Shown one piece after another: positions 5,902 to 7,450 of a DNA stretch of 7,450 nt. The notes beneath the pieces are model-generated. The model saw only the letters and a program-made list of their open reading frames with translations, was not told the origin of the DNA and searched no databases. Every line of letters starts with the position of its first letter. The stretch's first letter is position 1. The stretch is from positions 1 through 7,450 of the forward strand of contig DPZM01000239.1 in NCBI GenBank assembly GCA_003535955.1. Reading direction: 5' to 3'. The stretch comes from Lachnospiraceae bacterium (GTDB lineage: Bacteria; Bacillota; Clostridia; Lachnospirales; Lachnospiraceae). The translations under genes and the position numbers were made by a program.

Positions 5902-6892
5902 CACGATTGTCCTTATTTACCTTAACGCCAAAGCCCTGCTGCCACAGGTTATCATTTCTCTCTCCGCCGTAAGTGATATCCATCATAAGCTTTGACACCT
6001 CAGCCGTAAAATGACTGGTCTCATAATAATTGTGCTCATCAAGCGTTATGTCGGAAAATGAGCTGAAGTTCATATATTCAACCTCCCCGGCCAGAGCATA
6101 GAGAAAATCAATATAACCGTTCTCAATGTCTCTCTGGTAGGTCTTCCAGTAAAGAGGGTTGGTGACTATGCGAAGGTTGATATCATTCTCCTCACACACT
6201 GCCTTAAGTTCCCTTATATCCTCCATGACCTCATCTGTGCGAAGCTCGTAATAATCCGCCCAGTAACCGACTTCATCCTCATCATGGAAGGAGCTTACAG
6301 CGTTAAGCCTCTCCGAACCGCTTCTTCTGAACCTGGCCGTATAATCATCATCAGTGGGCTCATAATCCTTTATCTCCCGGTATGCTTCCCATGTAGTAAG
6401 TATATCGCAATACTTAACGTAAAAGTCAAACCATGAGCTTATGGTATCATCGGGATAAGGTGTCCGAAAGAGCATGGTCTTGTGAAGTCCTTCCGGATCG
6501 ACAAAGCATGAGATATCATCCACCATGACTGTTACGTTTTTAGGTACAAAGCCCTTCTTTATAAGGATCTTAAGGAGCCTTACGTGTTCCGCCGGTAATG
6601 CCTCCGATGAACACATGTTATAGTACTTACCGTCAGGCAATGCCTCCACATCGGTAAAGCCTGCACGGGATGAACCAAAGAGCAGGGAATCGAACTCGTC
6701 CTTGTGGTTTAGGATGTAGCGCATCTTGATGTAGTTCTTGTTGGCTTCGATACCGTTGTTGCGGGGATACTCGTAGTGGAAGATATTGTAGGGGTCTACA
6801 CCCACGGTTATAGTGATGAAGAAACCCAGGACGATAATAGAGAATATAGCGAATTTCAATATGAACTTTATGAAAGCATTATTATTTTTCAT
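5834..6892 (-). CDS. Membrane-anchored SGNH/AlgX-like protein, probable partner of the MBOAT acyltransferase
   Basis: This 352-residue protein has a short basic N-terminus and one hydrophobic helix (about 7-30) followed by VDPYNIF, so it is likely anchored with its body outside the membrane. L70-L-F-G73-S-S-R76 resembles the block I (G-x-S) nucleophile motif of SGNH hydrolases and AlgX/DltD-like proteins. Y290-E291-T-S-H294-F295 sits where the family's D-x-x-H motif is expected, with Glu instead of Asp. The end (GFGVKV, 320-325) resembles the last part of such proteins. Probable role: accepting acyl groups from the MBOAT transporter and moving them onto an extracellular polymer. Direct family identity is less certain than the context. 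It follows the MBOAT gene by 72 nt. Only GAAGAG (6905-6910), 12 nt away, could serve as ribosome binding site, a long spacing. Confidence 0.72.
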   Translation of the reverse strand: MKNNNAFIKFILKFAIFSIIVLGFFITITVGVDPYNIFHYEYPRNNGIEANKNYIKMRYILNHKDEFDSLLFGSSRAGFTDVEALPDGKYYNMCSSEALPAEHVRLLKILIKKGFVPKNVTVMVDDISCFVDPEGLHKTMLFRTPYPDDTISSWFDFYVKYCDILTTWEAYREIKDYEPTDDDYTARFRRSGSERLNAVSSFHDEDEVGYWADYYELRTDEVMEDIRELKAVCEENDINLRIVTNPLYWKTYQRDIENGYIDFLYALAGEVEYMNFSSFSDITLDEHNYYETSHFTAEVSKLMMDITYGGERNDNLWQQGFGVKVNKDNRDEFIYFLKYQATERGIVLPAGD

Positions 6893-6964
6893 GTGTTTAA
6901 TTCACTCTTCTATAATTAACGTAAGCGCAGCGTATCTATTTATATTTATGCTTTATAGTTACTA

Positions 6965-7450
6965 CTAGAATTTAAAATATATAAACTCCTGCACTTCTGT
7001 ATTATGCGTCTTAAGAGCGATAACAAGGATCGCCGACGCAATATAGATAACCCACCTGACGGGCGCCTTCATCTTATTCATCTTAAGCAGCAGGTCACCC
7101 TTCTCGTTAAAGTGATCATATATCATCAGAAGTACAATGGCCACAGTTGTCTTGATCACCGACTTTGTGCTCATAGTCATCTGAGCCATGGCATCCTTAA
7201 GGTTAAAGCTTGTGAACATGCTGCGGACTATGTAGAGGGCTTCCGATATCGAATTGGCCCTGAAGAACATCCATGCGTAGCTTACGATACAGAAGGTAAG
7301 GATCGTGAGCAGTAACTTCACGGGACGGGACAGGTTCTTCTCCTTCTCACGGGTCAGCCCTATTGCCTCTTTTATCCTGTTCTCGATTATCTGTGCCACT
7401 CCGTGAATGCCGCCCCACAGCACAAAGGTCCAGCTGGCACCGTGCCAGAG
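6965..7450 (-). CDS. MBOAT family O-acyltransferase, AlgI/DltB type (partial, N-terminus beyond window)
   Basis: The C-terminal 161 residues are present; the reading frame is open to the right edge. The first residues read LWHGASWTF then VLWGGIHG, the diagnostic MBOAT signature with its conserved histidines, normally in the last third of a protein of about 450-500 residues. The GTG at 7423 falls inside this motif and is not a start. Hydrophobic segments follow near positions 46-65, 105-120 and 135-150 of the visible part, and AWMFFRA is another typical AlgI element. The enzyme moves acyl (usually acetyl) groups from a cytosolic donor across the membrane for O-acylation of alginate, teichoic acid or other polymers. 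The adjacent SGNH-like gene supports this. The polymer cannot be deduced here. Confidence 0.93.
   Translation of the reverse strand, partial: LWHGASWTFVLWGGIHGVAQIIENRIKEAIGLTREKEKNLSRPVKLLLTILTFCIVSYAWMFFRANSISEALYIVRSMFTSFNLKDAMAQMTMSTKSVIKTTVAIVLLMIYDHFNEKGDLLLKMNKMKAPVRWVIYIASAILVIALKTHNTEVQEFIYFKF

Noticed and set aside
6893..6964. Promoter or terminator in the 72-nt gap between the MBOAT and SGNH-like genes
   Set aside because: The gap is AT-rich with TATAAA-like words but no matching -35 on the minus strand. The GCGCAGCG stretch does not form a stable stem followed by T residues. It is best read as an ordinary intra-operon spacer.

Overview
The window looks like bacterial chromosome from a moderate-GC Firmicute, most likely class Clostridia and possibly Lachnospiraceae. 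The reasons are strong GGAGG-type ribosome binding sites, sigma-A-like promoters, a zinc-ribbon/DUF4190 membrane protein, and an MBOAT plus SGNH-like secretion pair of a style common in that group. This taxonomic call is an inference from gene content; no rRNA or other marker is present. The window is densely coding: eight genes were found, two of them cut by the window edges, and there is no gap over 300 bases, no tRNA, no mobile element and no CRISPR array.

Layout, left to right. (a) 1-825, minus strand: a small two-gene unit with its own good promoter. It encodes a zinc-ribbon plus DUF4190 membrane protein and a DUF2752 membrane protein that runs off the left edge. (b) 914-3402, minus strand: clpS and clpA, overlapping by 4 nt. 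This is the adaptor and the AAA+ unfoldase of an N-degron proteolysis branch; ClpA keeps an IGF loop for docking ClpP. (c) 3403-3499: a short divergent promoter region in which one TTGTCAG stretch can serve as the -35 of both directions. (d) 3500-5328, plus strand: two paralogous RimK-like ATP-grasp ligases, again overlapping by 4 nt, with no recognisable substrate gene nearby. (e) 5320-7450, minus strand: an MBOAT O-acyltransferase (AlgI/DltB type, C-terminal part only), a membrane-anchored SGNH/AlgX-like protein, and a CPBP (CAAX/ABI) intramembrane protease whose start lies inside the preceding gene.

How the genes work together. ClpS should capture substrates with N-terminal bulky hydrophobic residues and hand them to ClpA, which unfolds them into ClpP (encoded elsewhere). 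The MBOAT and SGNH-like proteins probably form an acyl-transfer pathway that O-acetylates an extracellular or cell-wall polymer. The two ATP-grasp enzymes probably act on one pathway, forming amide or peptide bonds on an unknown substrate. They are the least explained and most interesting part of the window. No complete previously undescribed system can be demonstrated from sequence alone.
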